Positions 33,893-41,897 of a stretch of 44,162 nt of DNA are shown here, one piece after another. The notes beneath the pieces are model-generated. The model was not told where the DNA came from. It worked only from the letters and a program-made list of their open reading frames with translations, and ran no database searches. How positions within the stretch are numbered: position 1 is the first letter of the stretch; each line of letters begins with the position of its first letter. This DNA is from an uncultured Blautia sp. (GTDB taxonomy: Bacteria; Bacillota; Clostridia; Lachnospirales; Lachnospiraceae): positions 1-44,162 of the forward strand of contig CAMBAL010000014.1 of assembly GCA_945864225.1 (NCBI GenBank). Reading direction: 5' to 3'. Both the position numbers and the translations under genes were made by a program.

Positions 33893-33930
33893 ATAGGTTA
33901 CGGGGATAAGGGGGACCGGATGGAGAAATT
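33893..33930 (+). other. attR, right attachment site of the element
   Basis: The element side is ATAGGTTACGGGGATAAGG (33893-33911); the core is GGGGG (33910-33914) and host cotJC resumes with ACCGGATGGAG. The inferred crossover dinucleotide is GG at 33913-33914, giving an excised circle of 9,046 bp. Confidence 0.8.
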
Positions 33931-34245
33931 GGCGCTTCCATGCGTTACCTTTCCCAGCGATTTACCATGCCAAACCGTATGGCTTCGGCAGTACTCAACG
34001 ATGTAGGTACAGAAGAACTTGCTCACCTCGAGCTGGTCTCCACCATCGTTCACCAGCTTACCAGGAATCTTTCCATGGAAGAAATTGAGAAATCCGGTTT
34101 TGGTCCATATTATATCGACCATACCGTAGGCATCTGGCCGCAGGCTGCAGGAGGAGTTCCCTTTAATGCCTGCGAATTCCAGAGCAAAGGAGATCCGATT
34201 ACCGATTTGTTTGAAAATCTTGCAGCAGATGGTGCGTTCCTGTAA
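33913..34245 (+). CDS. cotJC: cotJC, 3' segment of a split gene
   Basis: Without a start of its own, the frame encodes the continuation of CotJC: PDGEIGASMRYLSQRFTMPN, the metal-ligand block GTEELAHLELVSTIVHQLTR, then GGVPFNACEFQSKGDPITDL. An internal ATG at 33940 has no ribosome site. It ends LFENLAADGAFL then TAA. Bacillus CotJC is 189 residues and continues with AAEEKAR and a REREIVH block that supply the last metal ligands; about 50 residues are absent here. The rejoined gene would encode 140 residues. Confidence 0.88.
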   Translation, partial: GPDGEIGASMRYLSQRFTMPNRMASAVLNDVGTEELAHLELVSTIVHQLTRNLSMEEIEKSGFGPYYIDHTVGIWPQAAGGVPFNACEFQSKGDPITDLFENLAADGAFL

Positions 34246-34293
34246 AAACAAAAAATCCTGACCGGAAAGAACTTGTCTTCTCAGTCAGGATTT
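34244..34293 (-). terminator. Terminator of the thiamine transporter operon
   Basis: Minus strand: AAATCCTGAC and GTCAGGATTT enclose a 21-base loop and are followed by TTTTGTTTTT. It overlaps the cotJC stop and, read the other way, may also end cotJC transcripts weakly. Confidence 0.75.
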
Positions 34294-34322
34294 AAAATTA
34301 CCGGATTCATCTTTTCCGAAAC

Positions 34323-35060
34323 TTATCCGATTTTTTCCAGTATCAGTCTCTTATACTGCAGGAATTCTTCCGTCAGATTAAAGTCTGCTCTGCGAGGTTT
34401 TGGCTCTCTGATCACAATTTCCTGTGTGATTTCTCCAGGTTTGCCTGTAAGCAGATAAATCCGGTCTGACAGAAGAATCGCCTCATCAATATCATGAGTA
34501 ATAAACAGTGTAGACAGATGAATCTGCTCCATAATATTCAGATACCAGGTATGCATACTGCTCTTTGTAATAGTATCCAGCGCAGAAAAAGGTTCATCCA
34601 GAAGTGCCACATTTCTGGAAAACATGTAGGTACGCATCAGAGCAGCTCTCTGACGCATACCGCCGGAAAGCTGGCGTGGATACTTTTTTTCCGTACCTTC
34701 CAGACCAAACTCCGCAAAATAGGGAGCTGCCTGTTTTCTTGCTTCTTTTTTGCTCATTCCCTTAATAACCAGGGGAAGCGCCACATTATCCTCAATTGTA
34801 CGATATGGAAGCAGCAGATCTTTCTGGAGCATATAACTGATTTTTCCCGGTTTTCCTGTAATTTCTTCACCATCAAGGAATACCTGTCCTTCATCAGGTA
34901 TCGTTAGCCCTGAAATCACATTAAACAGCGTGGTTTTCCCCCCGCCGCTCACACCCAGAAGACATACCAGTTCTCCCTCATGAAGAGTCACATTGACATT
35001 CTGTATGATTTTCCTGCCGTCAAAGGATTTGCTGACATTTTTTACGATTAGTTCTGACAT
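34323..35060 (-). CDS. ABC transporter ATP-binding protein (thiamine-precursor type)
   Basis: A 245-residue ATPase. Walker A is LLGVSGGGKTTLFN, Q-loop MLQKDLLLPY, signature QLSGGMRQRAALMR, Walker B VALLDEPFSALD and H-loop ITHDIDEA. It belongs to the nitrate/taurine/hydroxymethylpyrimidine import family. Last gene of the operon behind the TPP riboswitch, which identifies the substrate class as thiamine or its pyrimidine precursor. Confidence 0.92.
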   Translation of the reverse strand: MSELIVKNVSKSFDGRKIIQNVNVTLHEGELVCLLGVSGGGKTTLFNVISGLTIPDEGQVFLDGEEITGKPGKISYMLQKDLLLPYRTIEDNVALPLVIKGMSKKEARKQAAPYFAEFGLEGTEKKYPRQLSGGMRQRAALMRTYMFSRNVALLDEPFSALDTITKSSMHTWYLNIMEQIHLSTLFITHDIDEAILLSDRIYLLTGKPGEITQEIVIREPKPRRADFNLTEEFLQYKRLILEKIG

Positions 35061-35085
35061 CTCTCAAAACCTTTCTGATTCGAGA

Positions 35086-36084
35086 TTATTCCGGAAGGTA
35101 ATCATTGGAAAATCCGGTATTCTCCGGAATTTCATCTTCTACCAGTTCATTCTCATTCAGCCACTGATAAAAACCGTTCCATCTTTCCGGATCAATATAT
35201 CCCCACTGTTCTACCTCAGCTTTATACTGTTCTGACAGATAATTCTGACTTGCCACAGTAAGCTCCTGATCAAGCTCAGGAGCAGCTTCACAGAGAATTT
35301 CTGCAGCTTCTTCCGGATTTTCGATTGCATATTCATATCCATCTCTCAGTGCTGTCAGGAACTTCTTTGCAGTTTCCGGTTCACTGGCAAGGAAATCATT
35401 ATTTGCGATTACAACAGGTGTATAATAGTCAAATACCGGGTTAATATCTTTAAATGCAAAATAATCTGTCTCCAGACCTTCCAGTTCCATCTTAACGCCT
35501 GCCCATCCGTAGAAAATCCAGATGGCATCCACAGATTTTGACTGCAGTGCGGAAACTTCATCGGTAACAGTACTTGGAATCATTTCTACCTTGCTGTAAT
35601 CACCGCCGTCCTCTTCTACTACGTTCTGAATCATTGCTTTTTCCACAGGACTGTCCCAGGTCGCATATTTCTTTCCTTCCATTCCCCTGGGAGTATCCAT
35701 TCCCTCTCCTTTTCGCGATACAATTCCTGAGGTATTATGCTGGATCAATGCAGCTACAGCAGTAGTCGGAAGAACATTTTCCCCTGCCACCCCAGGCGCC
35801 ATCGTATCCTGGAAAGAAACACCGAACTGTGCCTTTCCGGATGCTACCAGAGCATCTGCACCATCTTCCGGCGGCTGGACAATTTCTACTTCCAGGCCCT
35901 GTTCTTCAAAAAATCCCTGACTCTCAGCCACATAGAGTCCTGTATGATTCGTATTCGGAGTCCAGTCCAGAACAAATGTGATTTTCTCGGTCTCTGCTTC
36001 TTCCGCATAAACCGGAACTGCACTCATCATGGAAACGGTCATTGCTGCAGCCATTCCTGCTGCCATTATTTTCTTTTTATTCAT
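35086..36084 (-). CDS. ABC transporter substrate-binding protein, NMT1/THI5-like (ThiY type)
   Basis: A 332-residue secreted binding protein. The signal peptide (KKIMAAGMAAAMTVSMMSAVPVYA) ends in an AxA-type site and has no lipobox cysteine, odd for a Gram-positive binding protein. The mature start KITFVLDWTPNTNHTGLYVA is the signature of the THI5/ThiY pyrimidine-precursor family, and GKAQFGVSFQDTMAP follows. It overlaps the permease gene by eight bases. Likely ligand is N-formyl-aminopyrimidine or hydroxymethylpyrimidine, by family and riboswitch context. Confidence 0.9.
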   Translation of the reverse strand: MNKKKIMAAGMAAAMTVSMMSAVPVYAEEAETEKITFVLDWTPNTNHTGLYVAESQGFFEEQGLEVEIVQPPEDGADALVASGKAQFGVSFQDTMAPGVAGENVLPTTAVAALIQHNTSGIVSRKGEGMDTPRGMEGKKYATWDSPVEKAMIQNVVEEDGGDYSKVEMIPSTVTDEVSALQSKSVDAIWIFYGWAGVKMELEGLETDYFAFKDINPVFDYYTPVVIANNDFLASEPETAKKFLTALRDGYEYAIENPEEAAEILCEAAPELDQELTVASQNYLSEQYKAEVEQWGYIDPERWNGFYQWLNENELVEDEIPENTGFSNDYLPE

Positions 36085-36847
36085 TTTTTGTATCCTCCCA
36101 TGGCATACATTTTTTCTGTAAAAAATCCACCAGCTTCATCAGAAGCAGACTGATCAGTGAAATTAAAAAAATTACTGCGAACATTTTGTCAAAGGAAAAT
36201 GCCTTTTTAACCCTGGTCATATAAACTCCCAGTCCTGAAAATCCACCAAGCCACTCAGAAATCACCGCACCTACGACAGAATATGCAACAGAGATCCGAA
36301 GGCTTGCAAAAAACTGTCCCATAGACCCCGGAAGCTTCACATAACGGAAAATCTGAAATTCCGAAGCTCCCATGGAACGCAGCAGATTCATGGTATCCTT
36401 ATCTGCACTCCGGAATCCATCCAAAACTCCCACCGTAACAGGGAAGAATGTGGCAATTACGATCAGAATGATTTTCGGCAGCATTTCATAACCGAACCAT
36501 AATACCAGAAGCGGTGCCACAGCCACTGTCGGAATCGTCTGAGTCAGCACGACAAGCGGATAAAATGCCTTATAAAGCACCTCAAACCTGTCCATCAGAA
36601 CTGCCATAACAAAACCAAATGAAACACCGCAGGCAAGTCCGATAAACGCTTCCAGAAGGGTGACTTTTGCATTTTCCATCAGAAGCGGAAACTCCTGGAT
36701 AAATGCTTTTACTACCTGTACCGGAGACGGAAGCATGTAGCCCGGAACAATTCCAAGAGCCGATACCGTCTGCCAGATTATCAGGAGAATCAGAATCGCA
36801 GCAATCGTATTAATCTTCGAGGTGATGCTTTGAAACTTTTTTCTCAA
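36077..36847 (-). CDS. ABC transporter permease (ThiX type)
   Basis: A 256-residue permease with about six membrane helices. The ABC-2 coupling loop EFQIFRYVKLPGSMGQFFASL carries the usual EAA-type motif. Start is TTG at 36847, nine bases after AGGAGAGG, inside the end of the preceding gene (38-base overlap). It works with the ATPase and binding protein of the same operon. Confidence 0.9.
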   Translation of the reverse strand: MRKKFQSITSKINTIAAILILLIIWQTVSALGIVPGYMLPSPVQVVKAFIQEFPLLMENAKVTLLEAFIGLACGVSFGFVMAVLMDRFEVLYKAFYPLVVLTQTIPTVAVAPLLVLWFGYEMLPKIILIVIATFFPVTVGVLDGFRSADKDTMNLLRSMGASEFQIFRYVKLPGSMGQFFASLRISVAYSVVGAVISEWLGGFSGLGVYMTRVKKAFSFDKMFAVIFLISLISLLLMKLVDFLQKKCMPWEDTKNE

Positions 36848-37112
36848 TGGTGAGCACCTCTCCTTCCGGACGATAGGTGACTTTGATATAAGCTGCTACA
36901 GAAGGAGCTCCTGCTTTGATTGCGATGTGCTGGCATTCTTTTACGATGTCCATCAATTCATCATAATCTCCTTCAATTGCAGTCTCAAAAGGTCCCACAT
37001 AACAGTTCAGCCCTGTGCTTTTGATGTAGGCAATCACCTCATCTACCACACGGATCAGTTCTTCATCATCTTTTGCTTCAGGAAGTACCTGAATTGCTAC
37101 ACTTGCGTTCAT
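36810..37112 (-). CDS. Thiamine-binding MTH1187/YkoF-like protein
   Basis: A 100-residue ferredoxin-like-fold protein (MNASVAIQVLPEAKDDEELI, then GLNCYVGPFETAIEGDYDEL). This family binds thiamine or hydroxymethylpyrimidine and is commonly the first gene of such transporter operons. The ATG at 37112 has AAAGGAGG upstream; the longer frame to 37274 crosses the terminator and is rejected. Confidence 0.9.
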   Translation of the reverse strand: MNASVAIQVLPEAKDDEELIRVVDEVIAYIKSTGLNCYVGPFETAIEGDYDELMDIVKECQHIAIKAGAPSVAAYIKVTYRPEGEVLTIEKKVSKHHLED

Positions 37113-37205
37113 TTTGTTTCCTCCTTTTCTTTGCCCGCGAAAAAAACACTGCCCGGAGGGCTTTTTATATCGCAGGAAAATGCAGAACAGTTCCTGTTCC
37201 ATACA

Positions 37206-37242
37206 ATAAAAAAGCTCCTGCAAGGCAGATACCGCGGGAGCT
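37206..37242 (-). terminator. Riboswitch-controlled terminator
   Basis: Minus strand: AGCTCC and GGAGCT around an 18-base loop followed by TTTTTTATTG, located between the TPP aptamer and the first gene. This indicates control by premature termination when thiamine diphosphate is bound. Confidence 0.8.
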
Positions 37243-37267
37243 GATTCATCCATTACAGAGCTTCTGA

Positions 37268-37362
37268 CGCTCATCCCTCCGCTGGCATTACCCAGATCAG
37301 GTTGTAGGGTCCGATACGAATACGGTATCTATCTCAGCCGGTCTTCACCAGCACCCCTGTAA
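37268..37362 (-). ncRNA. TPP riboswitch (THI element)
   Basis: Read on the minus strand: ACAGGGGTGCTGG, GGCTGAGATAGATACC, GACCCTACAACCTGATCTGG and TAATGCCAGCGGAGGGA are the conserved blocks of the thiamine diphosphate aptamer in the right order. It controls the thiamine-precursor transporter operon at 34323-37112. Confidence 0.95.
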
Positions 37363-37380
37363 ATGATTATTTGATTAACT

Positions 37381-37408
37381 ACTTTACCACGACTGGACAA
37401 AATGTCAA
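37381..37408 (-). promoter_or_regulatory. Promoter of the TPP riboswitch operon
   Basis: Minus strand: TTGACA, 16-base spacer, TAAAGT, about 20 bases before the aptamer. Confidence 0.6.
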
Positions 37409-37420
37409 GCACATTTTCAC

Positions 37421-37539
37421 AAAGTGCGTTTGACAGCACATTTCCCGGAGAGTGTTTGATATTTCTCAGAGTGTGTTTGAAACTTTCCCAAAGTGTGCTT
37501 GAAACTTTCCCAGAGTGTGTTTGAAACTTGCTTTCCGAC
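37421..37539 (+). repeat. Degenerate tandem array of GTGTTTGAAA units
   Basis: Five units lie head to tail at 37421, 37449, 37468, 37490 and 37512. The third and fourth are 22 bp and differ at only two positions (AGAGTGTGTTTGAAACTTTC type). The last ends in TTGCTTTCCGAC, the same loop as the inverted copy at 16467. It lies between the thioesterase stop and the transporter promoter. Confidence 0.8.
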
Positions 37540-37548
37540 AGATGTGTG

Positions 37549-38067
37549 TCACAATTTATCGGAAATTTCCATCAAACCTTCAAAAATCCTGTGGATTTCC
37601 GGATAAGAACGTTTTAAGGAAAGCGGTCTGCCCTCCGGAGTTAGGAAACAATGTCTTGTGTATCCGGTACAGCGCACTTCTCCTGTTTCTTTGTCTCTGA
37701 CTGTATAAGCAAGCTGAAGCCGGATGCCATTATAAGCAACTACCTTCGTATCAATCAGTACCCTGTCTGAATAATGAGTCATGGTTTTGTACTCCGCATT
37801 TGCCTCCAGAACAGGACTCATTACTCCGCATTCTTCCATCTCCCGGTAGCCAAATCCTATCTCTTCCAGCACGTATGTGCGCGCTTCCTCAAACCACCGG
37901 ATATAGTTGGAATGATGTACAATGCCCATCTGATCCGTCTCATAATACTGAACTTTATGTTCATACGGCTTAATTTCTGACATCTTATCTGTCATATTTC
38001 CTGTGGAATTTTCCGTCTTATTTTCTGCCATATTTTCGCTCATACTTCCTATCTTATTTTCTGCCAT
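37549..38067 (-). CDS. Acyl-CoA thioesterase, hotdog fold (4HBT family)
   Basis: A 172-residue protein when started at ATG 38067 (AGGGTG six bases upstream). The hotdog domain begins near residue 32: VQYYETDQMGIVHHSNYIRW, where the aspartate of YETDQMG is the catalytic residue, then RTYVLEEIGF. The first 28 residues are a low-complexity stretch with repeated MxENK/MxEN units, not part of the domain, so ATG 37983 is an alternative start. Substrate unknown. A related frame to 38127 overlaps a dispersed repeat and is rejected. Confidence 0.88.
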   Translation of the reverse strand: MAENKIGSMSENMAENKTENSTGNMTDKMSEIKPYEHKVQYYETDQMGIVHHSNYIRWFEEARTYVLEEIGFGYREMEECGVMSPVLEANAEYKTMTHYSDRVLIDTKVVAYNGIRLQLAYTVRDKETGEVRCTGYTRHCFLTPEGRPLSLKRSYPEIHRIFEGLMEISDKL

Positions 38068-38106
38068 ATATTTCACCCTGTTTTCTTTTACATATCTATC
38101 TTTTTT

Positions 38107-38129
38107 TCTTAAAGCGTGTTTGAACATTC
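38107..38129 (+). repeat. Single GTGTTTGAA repeat copy
   Basis: TTAAAGCGTGTTTGAACATTC matches the dispersed unit seen at 16467, 37421-37539 and 43052 over its first half. It lies just upstream of the thioesterase gene. Confidence 0.5.
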
Positions 38130-38233
38130 ATTCCAGACATCTGCATCCTGCTCCTTTTTTTATTTCTCACGCCCTTATAATTATGCCTCCCGATGCAGTC
38201 TGTATGTTATGTTGTTATCAACCAGAAACATCC

Positions 38234-39016
38234 TTACCCGAGTGCCACATCCAGCGCCAGCATCACTGTAAAACCGACAGTAAAAAAGACGGTTCCCAGA
38301 TTGGAATGATGCCCTACTGACATTTCCGGAATCAGTTCTTCCACTACTACATACAGCATCGCACCGGCTGCAAAACTGAGAAGATACGGAAGAACCGGAA
38401 CGATCAGACTCGCACCCCACATTGTAAGAAGTGCAGCCACCGGCTCTACGATTCCAGACAGTGCTCCATGTAAAAAAGCCTTCTGCTTACTCATTCCTTC
38501 TGCCCGAAGAGGCATGGAGATAATCGCTCCCTCCGGGAAGTTCTGAATCGCGATTCCAATGGATAATGCAAGTGCTCCCGCCATTGTGATCGTATCATTT
38601 CCTGCCATCCATCCGGCATATAAAACACCGACTGCCATACCTTCCGGAATATTGTGAAGGGTAACAGCCAGTACCAGCATGGTTGTTTTTTTCAGACTCG
38701 ATTTTGGTCCTTCCGGCTCCTCACTGCTCTGGTGTAAATGCGGAATAATCCGGTCCAGCAAAAGCAAAAACAGCACTCCCAGCCACACACCGGCAACCGC
38801 CGGAACAAACGCCCAGCTTCCCATTGTTTCTGCCTGTTCCATAGCCGGAATCAGAAGACTCCAGACAGATGCCGCCACCATTACTCCGGCTGCAAATCCT
38901 GTCAGCGCTCTCTGTACCGATACATTCAGTTTTCCTTTCATAAACAGCACACAGGCTGCTCCCAGCGCAGTTCCCATAAACGGAATCATCACGCCTCGAA
39001 ATACTTCCATATTCAT
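38234..39016 (-). CDS. ZIP family metal transporter
   Basis: A 260-residue protein with about eight membrane helices. The paired metal-site motifs of the ZIP family are present: TLHNIPEGMAVGVLYAG in helix 4 and AIQNFPEGAIISMPL in helix 5, each with the conserved P-E-G. A short variable loop (LHQSSEEPEG) follows helix 3. It probably imports zinc or another divalent metal. GGAGGGTGAGG precedes the ATG. It lies 33 bases after the MoxR-like gene and may be its read-through neighbour. Confidence 0.93.
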   Translation of the reverse strand: MNMEVFRGVMIPFMGTALGAACVLFMKGKLNVSVQRALTGFAAGVMVAASVWSLLIPAMEQAETMGSWAFVPAVAGVWLGVLFLLLLDRIIPHLHQSSEEPEGPKSSLKKTTMLVLAVTLHNIPEGMAVGVLYAGWMAGNDTITMAGALALSIGIAIQNFPEGAIISMPLRAEGMSKQKAFLHGALSGIVEPVAALLTMWGASLIVPVLPYLLSFAAGAMLYVVVEELIPEMSVGHHSNLGTVFFTVGFTVMLALDVALG

Positions 39017-39049
39017 TGTTTCCTCACCCTCCAGTACATAGTTATTTTC

Positions 39050-40552
39050 TTACAAAGCTTCAATTCTTTTCCGGATTTCCGTACTCACATCTTCAAAAAG
39101 CATCTCTTTATTATACTGATAATATCGTTCGCATTCATATTCCTGCAGGAACCGGATACTGTAAAAATCTGTATTCAGATCCGCAATAAATACAACCATT
39201 TCCTGGCTGTTCAGAAATGCTGTTTCCATGAAATCGAACGTATTTTCCAGAACATTTCCTGCCTGGTCAAACAGGATGTCGAGTGCTCTTCGATCCATGG
39301 AAAATTCCTGTTTCATAATCTCAAAAGCGCTTCTGCCATCTGCATTTCCCGCTTCCGCCACTTTATTTTTATATTTGTTCAATACATCCAGAGCCCTGCG
39401 ATAACAGCGGTCTTCCCGGCGATTCAGAAGCTCCGCAGTACGTCGTTTTTCCCACTCCTCACGCAGTAATTCGATATGCTGTCCGATAATCATTTCCGGC
39501 TCTTTACTTCCATCGATTACTTCCCGAATCATCTTCAGAGTCTCAAAAACCTTCTCCATAATTTCTTCCATCTGAACGGCTTTTCGAATGAATTGTCCCA
39601 CTCCGGAGAACAGAAGATTCACTACACTCATGCGCTCATCAAAGGATGCATGGGCGATTTTTTTGATCATTCCTTCAAAGCTTTTTCCCTGAAGGATCTC
39701 ATCAATCTGATAATCCGCTTCATACTTCCGATACAGTTCATAATATCCGGCAAAATCCCCCGCCACTTTCGGATGCTGGATATACTGGATCACAACATCT
39801 GCCGTGACATCTTTTCCAAGTTTTTCATATACAGAAATCATCCGCGACAGATCTTCCCAGCCTCGGGGAGTTGCAAACTGTCTGCCGTCCACCGTTGTCT
39901 CCATCTTATAAAAGAACCCTGTACGAAGGTTCAGATACGACAGAATACAGGGATGAATGTTCTCCTGATACGCATACGCTTTCCATACCTGAAAATCCGG
40001 TTCCACCTCAATCTTTTTCACGCGGTCCATAGTGACCACATCAAATTCACGAACCGATTTATTATATTCCGGAGGATTTCCTGCTGCCACAATGATCCAT
40101 CCTTCCGGGATCTCATGGTTTCCAAATGTCTTGCACTGAAGGAACTGCAGCATGGCCGGTGCAAGGGTCTCGGAAACACAATTGATCTCATCAATAAACA
40201 GAATTCCCTCTTTCAGCCCTGTTTCTTCAATTTTATTATAAATACTGGCAACAATTTCGCTCATGGTATACTCTGTAACTGCATATTCTTTTCCGTCATA
40301 GCGTTTATGAGAAATAAACGGCAGGCCAATTGCACTCTGTCTCGTATGATGCGTAATTGTATATGCCACCAGCCCCACCTGACATTCCCTGGCCACCTGT
40401 TCCATAATCTGCGTTTTTCCGATTCCCGGGGCTCCCAGAAGCAAAACAGGTCTCTGGCGGATCTTCGGAATCACGTATTCTCCGTACTCATCTTTTAAAA
40501 GATATGCCTCTACCGTATCAATCAGTTCCTGTTTTGCACGTTTAATATTCAT
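39050..40552 (-). CDS. MoxR-like AAA+ ATPase
   Basis: A 500-residue protein. The N-terminal AAA+ module carries Walker A LLLGAPGIGKTQIM, Walker B GILFIDEINCV and sensor 1 IIVAAGNPPEYN. The C-terminal half is helical and family-specific. MoxR ATPases act with VWA proteins as chaperones or assembly factors. The start ATG at 40552 overlaps the VWA gene stop by 11 bases, so the two are coupled; the longer frame to 40597 lies within that gene. Third gene of the LRR-VWA-MoxR operon. Confidence 0.9.
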   Translation of the reverse strand: MNIKRAKQELIDTVEAYLLKDEYGEYVIPKIRQRPVLLLGAPGIGKTQIMEQVARECQVGLVAYTITHHTRQSAIGLPFISHKRYDGKEYAVTEYTMSEIVASIYNKIEETGLKEGILFIDEINCVSETLAPAMLQFLQCKTFGNHEIPEGWIIVAAGNPPEYNKSVREFDVVTMDRVKKIEVEPDFQVWKAYAYQENIHPCILSYLNLRTGFFYKMETTVDGRQFATPRGWEDLSRMISVYEKLGKDVTADVVIQYIQHPKVAGDFAGYYELYRKYEADYQIDEILQGKSFEGMIKKIAHASFDERMSVVNLLFSGVGQFIRKAVQMEEIMEKVFETLKMIREVIDGSKEPEMIIGQHIELLREEWEKRRTAELLNRREDRCYRRALDVLNKYKNKVAEAGNADGRSAFEIMKQEFSMDRRALDILFDQAGNVLENTFDFMETAFLNSQEMVVFIADLNTDFYSIRFLQEYECERYYQYNKEMLFEDVSTEIRKRIEAL

Positions 40553-41897
40553 AGTCTTCTGCTGTCCTCTCTTCCTCTCCAAGTTCTTCCGGATCAATGA
40601 TCAGTTTTATCGCCCAGGGCGGTACATCCACATCCCGGTAATCATCTTTCATAAAGATGAAAGCAGTATCATAGGGCGGCATCTTTACAGGAAAAAGACC
40701 ATATCCATCCGTAAAATAAATAAGTCCCCGAAGCTTTGTAAAAGCCCCTGCATGGCGAAGCTGTTCCACATATTCAAAAGGTGGACGGAAATCCGTACCT
40801 CCAAAACCTTTCACCGTAAATCCGGCAAGATACGTTTCCATTTCCCTGCTGTTATGGATCACAACATCCTCCTGAATCCGGTCATCACACTGAATAATAT
40901 GAACGTTGATCTGTCGGAAAAAGCTCTCAGATTCCGAAAGAACTCCATATGTTTCTTCCAGAAAATGCCGGATCAGATCTCCTTTACAGGACATGGAAGT
41001 ATCCACGACAATCACAAAATCTTCGATTTTTTTCATTTCTTTTGTTTCCAGAGGCTCAATCAGAGGCATATTCCCATAAGTCTCAAGACCGTAATGATAA
41101 AAGATATAGTCAAAGGCATCCATATCCACTTTCATCTCTTCTTTGAGTACGGAAAACTTTCGGAGAAAGGCTTTGTAATCATATCTCTGCCGGTTTTCAA
41201 TCTGCAGCTGTTCCAGAAGACTTCCTGACTCAGAAGCTGCTTCTTTGGAAATTGTCTCCATTTCTGTCTGCATTTTCTGACGCATATCTTCCCATTGCTT
41301 CTGCCGGTTCGGTGTCCCGTTTCTTGTCTTTCCATCTTCCCAGCGGCTGTGATCATCAAGACGGAATTCCTGCTCCATTCTGGCAATTTTCCCCGGTTCC
41401 TGCGGTGTATTTTCCAGAATGCGGTAAATCACTTCTGCTGTCAGTATCTTTTTGTATGCTCGCAGTTCCAGATAGATTTCCCGGCGAAAACTGCCCGGAC
41501 GCAGATACACTGCTTTTTGATAAAGTTCATCAATGATTGATTCCACAGCTATATCAGATGCCAGATTCCATAACCTGGAATTTCGATTTTTTCCATTCCA
41601 CACATGACAGAAAAGGCAGTGGAGCAGTTCATGAAGATACAGCCTGTTGATCATTGTTTTCCGGTTCAGAAACGCCTGAATAAGCCAGTCCGGTTCAAAA
41701 TATAGAAATTCGCCATCCGTACCGAGCGTCCCTGTCTGAAACGATGGTTCTGGCTTCAGGGAAGCCAATGCGACATCCATAAAACGCATGGAAGCATACA
41801 GTTCATTTCTCGCATTTTTCAGGATATCCCGACAGATATCCAGTCTCTCTTCCTCTTTTTTCTGCAATTCCTGTATGGGGCTTCTAATCTCTTTCAC
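40542..41897 (-). CDS. VWA-like protein with an HExxH metallopeptidase-like domain (DUF2201 type)
   Basis: A 451-residue protein. The N-terminal domain has LYLHELLHCLFCHVWNGK (about residues 87-104), a zinc-metallopeptidase-like HExxH helix, followed by the downstream SDIAVESIIDELY. A central linker is charged. The C-terminal VWA-like domain begins FVIVVDTSMSCKGD (about residue 295), a MIDAS-like DxSxS, and has GGTDFRPPFEYVEQL, the typical threonine-aspartate block. It pairs with the MoxR-like ATPase downstream. Substrate is unknown. Overlaps the LRR gene by four bases (ATGA). Confidence 0.88.
   Translation of the reverse strand: MKEIRSPIQELQKKEEERLDICRDILKNARNELYASMRFMDVALASLKPEPSFQTGTLGTDGEFLYFEPDWLIQAFLNRKTMINRLYLHELLHCLFCHVWNGKNRNSRLWNLASDIAVESIIDELYQKAVYLRPGSFRREIYLELRAYKKILTAEVIYRILENTPQEPGKIARMEQEFRLDDHSRWEDGKTRNGTPNRQKQWEDMRQKMQTEMETISKEAASESGSLLEQLQIENRQRYDYKAFLRKFSVLKEEMKVDMDAFDYIFYHYGLETYGNMPLIEPLETKEMKKIEDFVIVVDTSMSCKGDLIRHFLEETYGVLSESESFFRQINVHIIQCDDRIQEDVVIHNSREMETYLAGFTVKGFGGTDFRPPFEYVEQLRHAGAFTKLRGLIYFTDGYGLFPVKMPPYDTAFIFMKDDYRDVDVPPWAIKLIIDPEELGEEERTAEDYEY

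Larger units (their letters stand above)
24867..33912 (+). mobile_element. 9,046-bp skin-like serine-recombinase element splitting cotJC
   Basis: The element is defined by the two halves of cotJC on either side, shared GGGGG cores, and an attP with 19-bp inverted arms that reforms on circularisation. Content in order: hairpin, decayed tail/lysis genes, Spo0A-like DNA-binding protein, unknown genes, antirepressor, repressor, ImmA-like protease, Uma2 nuclease, large serine recombinase and L-serine dehydratase genes. There are no capsid, packaging or replication genes, so it is a defective prophage. Excision would restore the cotJC frame. The parallel is skin in sigK; excision here is inferred, not observed. 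Confidence 0.88.

Noticed and set aside
33898-34251. 117-codon minus-strand frame across the cotJC 3' segment
   Set aside because: It is antisense to clear CotJC homology and overlaps the transporter terminator.
37421-37539. Short CRISPR array
   Set aside because: The units are adjacent without spacers, vary in length from 19 to 28 bp, and no cas gene is in the window.
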